Both the position numbers and the translations under genes were made by a program. Of a stretch of DNA of 64,000 bases, positions 7,501 through 16,291 are shown piece by piece (the stretch's first letter is position 1; every line of letters starts with the position of its first letter). The stretch is from positions 1 through 64,000 of the forward strand of contig NZ_JBHTJN010000011.1 in NCBI RefSeq assembly GCF_042675725.1, read 5' to 3'. The notes beneath the pieces are model-generated. The model did no database searches and was not told the DNA's origin. It saw only the letters and a list, made by a program, of their open reading frames with translations. The stretch is from Seminibacterium arietis. GTDB lineage: Bacteria > Pseudomonadota > Gammaproteobacteria > Enterobacterales > Pasteurellaceae.

Positions 7501-9873
7501 ATGACGCAAAGCGGAAGAAGACGAAAAAAAGACGAAAAAAAATCGTCTAAAAGAAGTAAAAAATCTATCCGCACTTTTTTGTTCAAAATTACTCTCGTCA
7601 TTATTTGTTATATTGCTTTTTACGGCATCTATCTTGACGGTAAAATTCGCTCCAAAATGGATGGGCAGACATGGATTTTACCCGCTGAAATTTACAGCAA
7701 AATCAATAGCATTCGCTTACGAGATAAATTAACTTTAGCTCAGACAAAACAAATTTTACTAAAAAATGGTTTTCGACAAACCACTATGGTTGCTACCCCT
7801 AGTGACTTCAAAATTGAGAATGATACTATTGTTTTGTTACGTGATGCTTTCCCTTTTCCAAACCGTTCCGAACCTCAACGATTTCTCCGTTTACGTTTTG
7901 AACAAAATAAACTAAACGTAATTGAAGATCTGATTAATTTAAGTGCTATTGAAGAATTTCAATTGCCGCCTAAGTTAATCGCAATGCTACAATCCGAGTC
8001 TGAAAATGAAGAACGTCTAGCTATTCGATTACAAAATTACCCTCGTTTACTAATTGATACCCTGTTGCTGACAGAAGATCACAGATTTTACCAACATGAA
8101 GGTATAAGCCTTTTAGGTATTATTCGTGCAACTATTGCCAATATCCAAGCAGGACATCGTGTGCAAGGTGGTAGCACACTAACTCAACAACTTGTGAAAA
8201 ATCTTTTTCTGAGTAATGAACGAACATTTACACGTAAAATCAATGAAGCACTAATGGCATTAATTTTAGATTGGCGTTATGACAAAGATCGTATTTTAGA
8301 AACTTATCTCAATGAAATTTATTTAGGGCAAAATGGTGATAGCCAAATTCACGGCTTTGAACTAGCAAGTCATTTTTATTTTGGACGCTCCGCACGAGAA
8401 ATCAGTTTAGATCAAATTGCTTTATTAGTTGGCATGGTTAAAGGACCATCACTTTATAATCCTTGGAGAAATCCACAAAAAGCAATTGAACGTCGCAATG
8501 TCGTATTGCATTTACTACTAGAACATCAAGTCATTAATCAAGAACTCTATCACTTATTGAGCAAACGTCCACTTGGCGTGCAAGAAAAAGGACGAATTAA
8601 TCGTAAATATCCAGCATTCATTCAGACTTTACAAACAGAACTACGTAAATTAAATGACATAAAAGCAAATATGCTTTCAGGTGCAAGAATTTTCTCTACA
8701 CTAGATATTGAACAACAACGCCAAGCCGAGAACGCAGTTATTACAGGGTTAAGCCAATTACAAACTAAATATCGAAATCCTCATTTAGAAGCTGCTATGG
8801 TCGTCGCTGATTATCATAATGGCGAAGTGCAAGCTATCGTTGGTGGTTCACAAACAAATTATGCGGGATTTAACCGTGCTTCAGTTGCGAAGCGTCAAAT
8901 TGGATCACTAGTCAAACCTGCCATTTATTTGACCGCACTTTCTAATCCAAAACAATTTCAATTAAATACGCCTATTGAAAACCAACCATTGACTATTCGC
9001 ATCAAAGGTAGCCCACCTTGGCAACCTCGAAATTATGACCGCACTTATAGTGGTTCTGTATTGCTTATAGATGCCTTAGTCCGCTCATTGAATATTCCGA
9101 CTGTCAATATCGGTATGAAAGTAGGTCTCACACAAGTTATTGAAACACAAAAAGCAATGGGATGGAATAAAGTTGATATTCCTAAAATGCCTTCTATGCT
9201 TTTAGGGACATATGCAATTTCACCTTATCAAGTTACTAAACTTTTTCAAACTATTGCTAATTACGGCAACAGCATTACTTTAACAACGATTGATAGAATT
9301 ACTGATCAACAAAGTAATATTTTGTATCAACGTGCTATGCAACCAGAACAAGTTGTACCCGCACAAGCTGCATTACAAACGTTATTTGCAATGCAACAAG
9401 TTGTAGAACGTGGTACTGCACGCCGTTTACAACAGGAATTTTCTCATCTACATCTTGCGGGAAAAACAGGCACCACAAATAATTCAAGAGATACATGGTT
9501 TGTAGGTATTGATGGTAGGAACGTGGCTACAGTCTGGTTAGGGCGTGATGATAATAATGAAACAAAGCTGACAGGTGCAAGCGGTGCATTGCAATTGTAT
9601 CGACACTATCTTCAACAAAATCAAGTCACCCCTTTGCAATTAGCTACAGTTGATAATATTGACTGGATTGGTATTAACAGTTACGGCGGTTGGGATTGCT
9701 CAAGTTCTCGCAAAATACCTGTTTGGACTGAAAATAAGCAATCGTTCTGCTCATATTCATCACAAAATCAACAAAGTGCGGTAGAAAATAACGAAGAAAA
9801 AAACAGTATTTGGGACGTTTTAAAGCCTGATTTCAATGTTGCACCGATAGAAGATGCAGTACCCACTAATTAA
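7501..9873 (+). CDS. mrcB: bifunctional penicillin-binding protein 1B
   Basis: Inner-membrane peptidoglycan synthase that polymerises glycan strands and cross-links peptides. It has a basic cytoplasmic tail, one membrane segment (about 25-44), a UB2H-type region, and a GT51 glycosyltransferase with catalytic E192 in TEDHRFY and GGSTLTQQ (223-230). The transpeptidase has the serine motif SLVK (S469), SLN (529-531) and KTGTT (from K655). The 790 residues match the class. It starts 2 nt after yacL, so translation is probably coupled. A C-terminal tail rich in Asn and Glu follows the catalytic domain. Confidence 0.97.
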   Translation: MTQSGRRRKKDEKKSSKRSKKSIRTFLFKITLVIICYIAFYGIYLDGKIRSKMDGQTWILPAEIYSKINSIRLRDKLTLAQTKQILLKNGFRQTTMVATPSDFKIENDTIVLLRDAFPFPNRSEPQRFLRLRFEQNKLNVIEDLINLSAIEEFQLPPKLIAMLQSESENEERLAIRLQNYPRLLIDTLLLTEDHRFYQHEGISLLGIIRATIANIQAGHRVQGGSTLTQQLVKNLFLSNERTFTRKINEALMALILDWRYDKDRILETYLNEIYLGQNGDSQIHGFELASHFYFGRSAREISLDQIALLVGMVKGPSLYNPWRNPQKAIERRNVVLHLLLEHQVINQELYHLLSKRPLGVQEKGRINRKYPAFIQTLQTELRKLNDIKANMLSGARIFSTLDIEQQRQAENAVITGLSQLQTKYRNPHLEAAMVVADYHNGEVQAIVGGSQTNYAGFNRASVAKRQIGSLVKPAIYLTALSNPKQFQLNTPIENQPLTIRIKGSPPWQPRNYDRTYSGSVLLIDALVRSLNIPTVNIGMKVGLTQVIETQKAMGWNKVDIPKMPSMLLGTYAISPYQVTKLFQTIANYGNSITLTTIDRITDQQSNILYQRAMQPEQVVPAQAALQTLFAMQQVVERGTARRLQQEFSHLHLAGKTGTTNNSRDTWFVGIDGRNVATVWLGRDDNNETKLTGASGALQLYRHYLQQNQVTPLQLATVDNIDWIGINSYGGWDCSSSRKIPVWTENKQSFCSYSSQNQQSAVENNEEKNSIWDVLKPDFNVAPIEDAVPTN

Positions 9874-9875
9874 AA

Positions 9876-9912
9876 TGACATTCTCCCACTAAAGCAAGCT
9901 GAGAGAATGTCA
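9876..9912. terminator. hairpin terminator between mrcB and the autotransporter
   Basis: TGACATTCTC (9876-9885) and GAGAATGTCA (9903-9912) form a perfect 10-bp stem downstream of mrcB and of the convergent autotransporter gene. A closely related hairpin lies at 58375-58414, so this may be a dispersed repeat rather than a private terminator. Confidence 0.7.
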
Positions 9913-9943
9913 AATTTAAATAAAATGCTATTTTCACAACTTT

Positions 9944-11278
9944 TTAGAATGCAAAGCCTATGCTCGCACCCGCAGTTGTATTTTTTTTGCTATCATAACC
10001 GAGACCACCTTTGAAAACCCATTTTCCGTTTTCACTTATTCTGCTCACCCCCAAAGCATAAGCACTTTGACCACCGTGGAATCCCGTACCGAGTGATATC
10101 ATACTTTTTGCTCCTGGTGGAGGACTTGATATCATACCTAAAGCAACAGCCGCTGCTATTCCAGCATTTGCTCTTTGTTTATTGGAATCTATTTGAGAAT
10201 AAATTTCTCGCATATTATTGCCTGAATTTGCTTCTAATTGCTCTATTCTCTTAACGATAGTTTTAGGTCTTTTGTCTTCTAGTATACTTACATCATTAAT
10301 TTGTTTAATCTCTTCATCAGTTAAACCAATTGCATTCTGTAAATTTTTATTCATTTTAACTACAGATTTAAGTTGAGCCACATTGACAGCGTCTGTGTCT
10401 TTTGCACCTGCAGCTACACCAGTAACTTGTCTAGTGTACCCCCATGTTTCTCCACCAACAGCAAATGCACCTTTAGTATTTCTATATACACTTAAAGATT
10501 CAGCTAATTCTTTTTTATCTTTAAATTCATTACGTTTTTCTTTATATATCTTTTCAGCTGCTTCTCTTTGAGTTTTTGCTTCTTCATATTTTTGCTTTGC
10601 AGTTTCTGTTTTTGCTTTATATTCTTTTTCGCTTGTTGGTTTGCCTTTAAATCTTAAATAATTAGTTTTTTCATTTAAATAGCTAAGTTTAGTTTCTTCT
10701 TCCTTCATTTTTGCAGCATTTAATTCTTTTTCAGCATTATTTTTAGCATCTAATTTTTTAAGATATTCACCGTATTCAGCTTCTTTTCCAACAAATTTAG
10801 CAAATTCTTCGTTGCTTTCAATTTGTTTATCAAGTTCTGGTATATACCCGTAAACTCCTTTTTCTCTATTTGCTTCTGAGTATTGTCCAATAGCAACTCC
10901 ACCAGCTCCACCATCTTTAACATGTGTAGACTTACCAATTGCAACTCCATTTATGTGAGTGTCAGTGTTTCCTCCTATAGCTACGCCACCTTCAAATGCT
11001 TTACTCCAACTACCAATAGCTACATTAGCTACATTAGCTACATTAGCTACATTAGCTACATTAGCTACATTAGCTACATTAGCTACATTAGCTACATTAG
11101 CTACATTAGCTACATTAGCTACATTAGCTACATTAGCTACATTAGCTACATTAGCTACATTAGCTACATTAGCTACATTAGCTACATTAGCTACATTAGC
11201 TACATTAGCTACATTAGCTACATTAGCTACATTAGCTACATCCAGTAGCAAGGATACTCCTTTCATTTGATTAATCAA
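9944..11278 (-). CDS. trimeric autotransporter (YadA-like) adhesin, N-terminally abbreviated
   Basis: The C-terminal half is a clear trimeric autotransporter. It has YadA-type head repeats (VAIGS, VAIGG, VAIGK, VAIGQ; about residues 86-140), a charged Lys/Glu-rich coiled coil (about 145-270), a neck-like VTGVAAGAKDTDAVNVAQLK segment, a short stalk and a membrane anchor of about 70 residues ending in aromatic F (ASIGFAF). The N-terminus is abnormal. There is no signal peptide or ESPR-type extension, only about 13 residues before some 24 Val-Ala-Asn triplets. The start is uncertain: TTG at 11278, ATG at 11266, or a TTG at 11251 that follows a good AAAGGAG. Without a signal peptide it may not be exported, so this could be a remnant or a misassembly across the repeat. 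Confidence 0.8.
   Translation of the reverse strand: MINQMKGVSLLLDVANVANVANVANVANVANVANVANVANVANVANVANVANVANVANVANVANVANVANVANVANVANVANVANVAIGSWSKAFEGGVAIGGNTDTHINGVAIGKSTHVKDGGAGGVAIGQYSEANREKGVYGYIPELDKQIESNEEFAKFVGKEAEYGEYLKKLDAKNNAEKELNAAKMKEEETKLSYLNEKTNYLRFKGKPTSEKEYKAKTETAKQKYEEAKTQREAAEKIYKEKRNEFKDKKELAESLSVYRNTKGAFAVGGETWGYTRQVTGVAAGAKDTDAVNVAQLKSVVKMNKNLQNAIGLTDEEIKQINDVSILEDKRPKTIVKRIEQLEANSGNNMREIYSQIDSNKQRANAGIAAAVALGMISSPPPGAKSMISLGTGFHGGQSAYALGVSRISENGKWVFKGGLGYDSKKNTTAGASIGFAF
11022..11237. repeat. 24 perfect tandem copies of a 9-bp unit
   Basis: The plus-strand unit ACATTAGCT is repeated 24 times without a mismatch over 216 bp. On the coding (minus) strand it encodes Val-Ala-Asn. 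A 9-bp unit keeps the frame, so copy-number change would alter protein length rather than switch the gene off. All reading frames through it stay open, which creates spurious ORFs on the plus strand. Confidence 0.98.
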
Positions 11279-11405
11279 TAGGCAGAAAATATTAAATTAT
11301 TAAAAATAATTCATGCTTTTTTTAATAAGACTGGTATTCCTAAATATGTATTCTATTTCTTTATTAGAACATATCATTTTATCTATAAAGAATATTCAAT
11401 TAATA

Positions 11406-12986
11406 TCAATTGTGACGGCGAGATAAATCTTTACTGTAAATAACTTGTGTAGGATTGTTAGTTTCCACCCCCAATAAAGTAGGGTTCAAATAAAAAGGAA
11501 CGCTGTACTGAAAAATAGGTAATACCGCATAATCTTGTTGTAATAACATAAAAATTTTGCCATAAAGTGCGGTGCGTTCTTGCTCAGAAATCGGTTCTAG
11601 CGTATTTTCTAACAATTTATCTACTTTCTCATTTCGATATCCACTCTTATTATCTGGGCTTTTTGAGTAAAAACGATTTAAAAATGCTGAAGGTTCATTA
11701 TAATCTCCACACCAGCCTGAACGAACAACTTGAAAATCACCGTCTGCTCGTTTTTTAGATAATTGTGACGATGATAACGCTTCAGCTTTCACTTTAATTA
11801 AATCTGATTGTGACCAATTTTGTATTAAAGTGCGGGCAATTTCTGGGTGAAATCCATTATTTTCAAAAGATAATTTAATTTTTAAAGGTTTCTTATCCGT
11901 GATGTTTGCTTGCTGTAAGAGTTGTTCAACAACTACTGGTTCCCAAGCCATATTATAATTCAATAACATAGACTGCGGTAAAAAACGGCTCCCTATAATC
12001 ATATTTTCTGTCTGTTGATGCACTAAGTTGTGTGCTGAAATCATCGAAACCAATGCTTTTCTGACCGCTCTTTTTTGTAACATAGTATGATTAAAGTTGA
12101 ATTCATAAAAATAGTTACACAAACTAGGCAAATAAATTGTATTTGGAGTAATTTGTTTTGGCTGAGCTAAAAGATCAATATCATTTAAGTTTTGTTCTGT
12201 CGCTAATTTTTGATATTCCAACTCTCTAAAATATATTTTGTCAGCATGACGATAATGCGGATTTACTGTCAATTGAATTTGATTCGGTAAAGATTTCACT
12301 ACATAGTAAGCACCATTTGCTACATTTCCTGAGCTATCTTGTTGATATTGCGGTAATAAAGCAACATGAGCAAGCATGGCTGGTAAATAAGGCACCTCTT
12401 TTGTCAATTGAATTTGTAATACATATTCGTTTTGAGCATTAACGCCTAATTTATTTGCGGGTAGTTTATGATCAATGACTGCTTGTGCATTTTCTAAATT
12501 TAAAAAAAGTAAATATTGTTTTAATGGGGTATCTGATAATGCTAATTGTTGCCAGCTTTTCACAAAATCCTCTGCTGTCACTAACTCACCATTTGACCAT
12601 TTACTGTCTTTCCGCAACGTGATTAACCAATTTTTATTATCTTGTGTTTGCCAACTTTCCGCGACTGCGGGAACAACTCGACCTTGCGGATCATAAGCCG
12701 TTAATCCTTCATAGAGATCATATAATAATGCGGTTTGTTCTTGATTTTTGATCACTTGTACTGTAGTAACTAAATCGCTGTATCCGCCACGAACTAGCTT
12801 ATTACTCTGCTTCGTATTTTGATGAGACACTGAAGTAGATTGAGTAAGTTGCTCAAGAGTAGTAGCCGCTTTCTTCACATTCTCTGGCGAAAATGTACGA
12901 TCATCGCAGGCTATTAATGATAAAAAGAGCAATAAACAAACCGCACTTTTACAAAAAGAAAATAGTGAAATGTGAAAATTAAACAT
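11406..12986 (-). CDS. OppA-like peptide-binding lipoprotein (orphan)
   Basis: Solute-binding protein of the SBP_bac_5 family, probably tethered to a membrane by a lipidated cysteine. The N-terminus has a hydrophobic signal ending in a lipobox-like LSLIAC. The body follows OppA: YEGLTAYDPQGRVVPAVAESW, WSNGELVTAEDFVKSW and a C-terminal GDYNEPSAFLNRF. I chose ATG 12986; a TTG four codons upstream (12998) is open but unnecessary. No permease or ATPase is adjacent, so it may feed the Opp transporter or serve another role. It lies downstream of ybaN on the same strand, 63 nt away. It is about 525 residues long. Confidence 0.85.
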   Translation of the reverse strand: MFNFHISLFSFCKSAVCLLLFLSLIACDDRTFSPENVKKAATTLEQLTQSTSVSHQNTKQSNKLVRGGYSDLVTTVQVIKNQEQTALLYDLYEGLTAYDPQGRVVPAVAESWQTQDNKNWLITLRKDSKWSNGELVTAEDFVKSWQQLALSDTPLKQYLLFLNLENAQAVIDHKLPANKLGVNAQNEYVLQIQLTKEVPYLPAMLAHVALLPQYQQDSSGNVANGAYYVVKSLPNQIQLTVNPHYRHADKIYFRELEYQKLATEQNLNDIDLLAQPKQITPNTIYLPSLCNYFYEFNFNHTMLQKRAVRKALVSMISAHNLVHQQTENMIIGSRFLPQSMLLNYNMAWEPVVVEQLLQQANITDKKPLKIKLSFENNGFHPEIARTLIQNWSQSDLIKVKAEALSSSQLSKKRADGDFQVVRSGWCGDYNEPSAFLNRFYSKSPDNKSGYRNEKVDKLLENTLEPISEQERTALYGKIFMLLQQDYAVLPIFQYSVPFYLNPTLLGVETNNPTQVIYSKDLSRRHN

Positions 12987-13049
12987 TAGCGATAACAAAT
13001 AAACTAAACATCATCGCCATTATACAAAAATGCAGATTTTGATCGCAAT

Positions 13050-13412
13050 TTATTCTTTAATTGTTTTTATCCAGAAGAAAAAGAACCAATATTTGACTAG
13101 TAAAACCAGTAAAATAATACTTCGTCCAATAACACTTGGAGTGAAATAAAAACCAATCATCAGCATTAATGTCGCAAAAGATAAAATAGTTACTTTTGAT
13201 TTTCGACTTAAGGCTCGTTGTTCTTTAAAAGATTTTAAATGAAGATTATATAATTTAGTTTGTAAAAACCAGTTATGTAAACGATCTGAACCTTTTGCGA
13301 AAAAAAATACTGTCAATAATAAAAACGGTGTTGTAGGTAAAATAGGTAAAATAACGCCCAAAACCCCTAATCCTAAAAAAATACAGCCTAAACTAATATA
13401 AATTGGTTTCAT
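13050..13412 (-). CDS. ybaN: YbaN family (DUF454) inner-membrane protein
   Basis: A 120-residue membrane protein with hydrophobic segments near residues 4-24, 26-40 and 73-112. The N-terminal GLGVLGVILPILPTTPFLLL is the signature of the DUF454/YbaN family, and an LHNWFLQTKLY segment follows. No biochemical function is established for the family. It may share a transcript with the OppA-like lipoprotein downstream. Confidence 0.85.
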   Translation of the reverse strand: MKPIYISLGCIFLGLGVLGVILPILPTTPFLLLTVFFFAKGSDRLHNWFLQTKLYNLHLKSFKEQRALSRKSKVTILSFATLMLMIGFYFTPSVIGRSIILLVLLVKYWFFFFWIKTIKE

Positions 13413-13563
13413 TAATTTTCCTTGCTATAAAAATTGTCGTTAATTATGCAATTTTTTTACTATTTTTCAACTTTATAAATCCAATCTATTTAATAGGTCG
13501 CTTTACAATATAATTATCAAAATAACTAACCGCACTTTTCTGTTTACAGTTCACATTAAAAAA

Positions 13564-13603
13564 TGTGAAGTTAATCACAAAATTGACAAAAAATTGGTAT
13601 AAC
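13564..13603 (+). promoter_or_regulatory. CRP site and class II-type promoter of the frameshifted oppA paralogue
   Basis: TGTGA-AGTTAA-TCACA (13564-13579) is a perfect CRP palindrome. An extended -10 TGG-TATAAC (TATAAC 13598-13603) puts the likely start near 13611, about 40 bp from the centre of the palindrome, which is class II spacing. The promoter looks intact although the gene downstream is frameshifted. An uptake signal lies just upstream, near 13530. Nothing else is seen in the 13413-13682 gap. Confidence 0.75.
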
Positions 13604-13682
13604 TATTTCACTTGCACAAAATAAGTTTAATACTGGTAAAGACTAAATTTATTATCTATTTTACTAAATCAAGGATAACTTT

Positions 13683-15340
13683 ATGAATTACCAATGGTCT
13701 TTTAAAAAAAACATCATGCAACATATGATTGTTACTCTGATTGGCACAACAGCTTATTTCTCTCATTCAATAGCTATTGCAGCAAATGTACCAGCTGGCA
13801 CACAACTTGCTGATAAACAAGAAGTAAGACTTCAATTAACTTCGGAGCTAGCCAGTATTGATCCACATAAAACGGAAGGAGCACCAGAACATTTTGTCGA
13901 GTCACACTGTTAGAAGGCTTAGTCAAAAGTGATGAACAAGGCAATATTCTACCTGCTGTTGTGGAACGCTGGGAAGCATCAAATAATAACCAAACTTTTA
14001 CTTTTTATTTGCGTAAAAATGCCAAATGGTCTAACGGTGATCCTGTTACTGCTCATGACTTTGTGTACGCATGGCGACGATTAGTATCTCCTCAGACTGC
14101 TTCTCCTTATGCAAGCTATCTTTCTTTCATGAAAATGGAAAATGTAAAAGAAATTATTGAAGGTAAAAAATCTCCCGATACATTAGGTGTAAAAGCATTA
14201 GATGATTATACGTTACAATTAACATTAACCGCCCCTGTACCTTATGCTGTAGAGATCACTGAGCATTCTTCTTTGTTACCTGTACATCAAGCAACAATAG
14301 AAAAATATGGCGATCAATGGACGAAACCTGAAAATTTTGTTGGCAATGGTGCATATAGATTACATTCTAGAGTATTGAATGAAAAAATAACACTGGAACG
14401 TAATCCTACTTATTGGAATAATGCAAATACAGTGATTGATCAAGCCACTATTTTGATTTTAACTGAAAGTGCTGGGATCGCTCGCTACCGTGCAGGTGAA
14501 CTAGACATTTCATTTATCCCGTCATCAGCTTATCATAATAAAACTTTCCGTGCAGAATACGACTCGCAAATCATATCTTCACCAAAACTTGGTACTTTTA
14601 CTTATGAGATGAATCTTTCTAAGCCACCTTTTGACGATATTCGAGTAAGAAAAGCGTTGGATTTGTCTATTGATCGACAAATTATCACTGAAAAAATATT
14701 AGGCTTTGGACAACTCCCAACTTATCGTTTTACACCACCTTATGTTGGTGCTGGTGACAAAATCAAGCAACCTGAATACGCTAACTGGACTCAGCAACAA
14801 CGTAATGAAGAAGCTAAAAAACTGTTGCAACAAGCTGGTTACAGTAAAGATAATCCGCTAAAAGCGGAATTGCTTTATAACACAAATGAAGGATTAAAAA
14901 ATATAGCTATTGCAGTAACATCAATGTGGAAGAAAAATTTAGATAATATGGCAAATATCCATTTAAAAAATATAGAATGGAAAACTTTTATAGATACAAA
15001 ACAGGCGAGAAATTATCAATTAGCATTTAATGCATGGTTAGCTGATTATAATGAAGCTAGTACTTTTCTCACTTATTATTTGTCTGATAATGAACAAAAT
15101 AAAATCGGTTTCAAAAGTGAAAAATTCGATCAATTAATGAAATCTTCTTACTTAGCTAAAACTAAAGAGGAACGGGCTGATATTTATGCTCAAGCAGAAG
15201 ATGAACTAGGCAAGCACCACCCTTTTGTTGCTATTTATCATTATGCAGGCTTGATAATCAAAAATCCAAAATTAAAAGGTTATGAAGGTAAAAACCCTGT
15301 TGGTATGTATTTGATTAGTGATCTTTATCTTGAAAAATAA
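13683..15340 (+). pseudogene. oppA paralogue interrupted by a single-base frameshift
   Basis: The first part (13683-13913, 76 codons) has a signal peptide (cleavage near AIA-AN), VPAGTQLADKQEV and DPHKTEGAPE, then stops at TAG 13911. The OppA reading resumes in the -1 frame as LLEGLVKSDEQGN and runs to 15340. Adding one base near 13897 gives PEHFVRVTLLEGL, which aligns position for position with PEAEVLYQLLEGL of the intact OppA at 18752. The rest has no further breaks (WSNGDPVTAHDFVYAWRR, ADYNEASTFLTYYLS). RBS AAGGA at 13671. A repaired product would be about 552 residues. It could be a real pseudogene or a one-base sequencing error. Confidence 0.88.
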
Positions 15341-15362
15341 TTCTCCTGTTCATTACTATCTT

Positions 15363-15425
15363 TCCTCGCTTAAATGCGAGGGGATTATTTATGAAAAAAT
15401 GCCCTTTGAAAGAAGGGCATTTTTA
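15363..15425 (+). terminator. two consecutive hairpins downstream of the oppA paralogue
   Basis: CCTCGC/GCGAGG (15364-15381) is followed by AAAAATGCCCTT/AAGGGCATTTTT (from about 15395 to 15425). The second has T-runs on both strands and is a strong, probably bidirectional terminator. Confidence 0.85.
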
Positions 15426-15524
15426 TAAGCACTATTGTACAATGTAATTAGAAATTTAATGCCAATAAATTTTGGCTTAAATCGGCGGTAATAAAATCAT
15501 ATATTTGGACACCTTTAATATGAT

Positions 15525-16280
15525 TTATTTCTGTTGCCAAAGTTCAGTCGTATATAAATTAAGTTGTCGAGCGTAAGCATCTGGAAACTCCAATATCCCA
15601 TTTGTTGCACTAATATGGTTTAATACTAATGTATCAGACACGGATTTACTTTTTATCATCAGCTCTTTTATGGCATTACGTTTTTCTGTGATGGAGGGAC
15701 CATCCCATAAATCCTGCAATAAAATATGTGGGTTACTATGCCAATTTGTTGCCCATATTTGATTGTCGTTTAAGTGAGTTAATTTCATATCGGGTGGTGA
15801 GCATTCTAAGGCGATAACTTTTCCCATAACTTCTTTTATATTAGGCCAAAATGATTGGCTAGATTTCTTGTTATTCCATTGATAAAACAAGTCCCTATAT
15901 TGACTGATTTGAGCAATAAGAGCATGACCATATTGCAAAAAATCATCTTTTTTTTCATTTGCATTTTGTAATCTGATTAAAATGAACTCGTTTGGGTTTT
16001 GGTGTAGAAATTCGCCTAAAACATCGAAAATTTTAACCGCACTTATGTCACTGAACCATTCTCTATGAGCGGCGATCATTTCTTTGGTTAGCCGTATATC
16101 TAAAAAACGCACGCCAATTTGTAATTGTTGTTCCAAAGAAAGCGTTTGCGTTTGATAATATCTCAGATTGCAACTTGATGTCATTGTGTCATGCGTACCA
16201 GGAATGAGTAAATCTGTGATACATCGTTGAGGGTCACATTCTGTGCCCCATCTATGGCTGGGTATTTTTATATTTTTCAT
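15525..16280 (-). CDS. PI-PLC X-domain phosphodiesterase, cytoplasmic
   Basis: A 251-residue protein with the bacterial phosphatidylinositol-specific phospholipase C active-site pattern: H30-D31 in IPGTHDT, D61 and R63 in FLDIRL and H72 in IAAHREW. These correspond to H32, D33, D67, R69 and H82 of the Bacillus enzyme. Known secreted PI-PLCs carry a signal peptide, but this one starts MKNIKIPSHRWG with none, so it probably acts in the cytoplasm on a soluble substrate. It starts 11 nt after the MFS transporter gene and is the last gene of a CRP-linked cassette. The substrate is inferred. The equivalent of the catalytic C-terminal Asp of the Bacillus enzyme is not obvious to me. Confidence 0.82.
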   Translation of the reverse strand: MKNIKIPSHRWGTECDPQRCITDLLIPGTHDTMTSSCNLRYYQTQTLSLEQQLQIGVRFLDIRLTKEMIAAHREWFSDISAVKIFDVLGEFLHQNPNEFILIRLQNANEKKDDFLQYGHALIAQISQYRDLFYQWNNKKSSQSFWPNIKEVMGKVIALECSPPDMKLTHLNDNQIWATNWHSNPHILLQDLWDGPSITEKRNAIKELMIKSKSVSDTLVLNHISATNGILEFPDAYARQLNLYTTELWQQK

Positions 16281-16291
16281 ATTATCATCTC

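Noticed and set aside
11022..11237. CRISPR array
   Set aside because: The unit is 9 bp with no spacers, so it is a simple tandem repeat.
10883..11270. Plus-strand ORFs of Ile-Ser-Tyr and Ala-Thr-Leu repeats
   Set aside because: They are other frames of the 9-bp array inside the autotransporter. They have no RBS and no family, and exist only because the repeat lacks stops in every frame.
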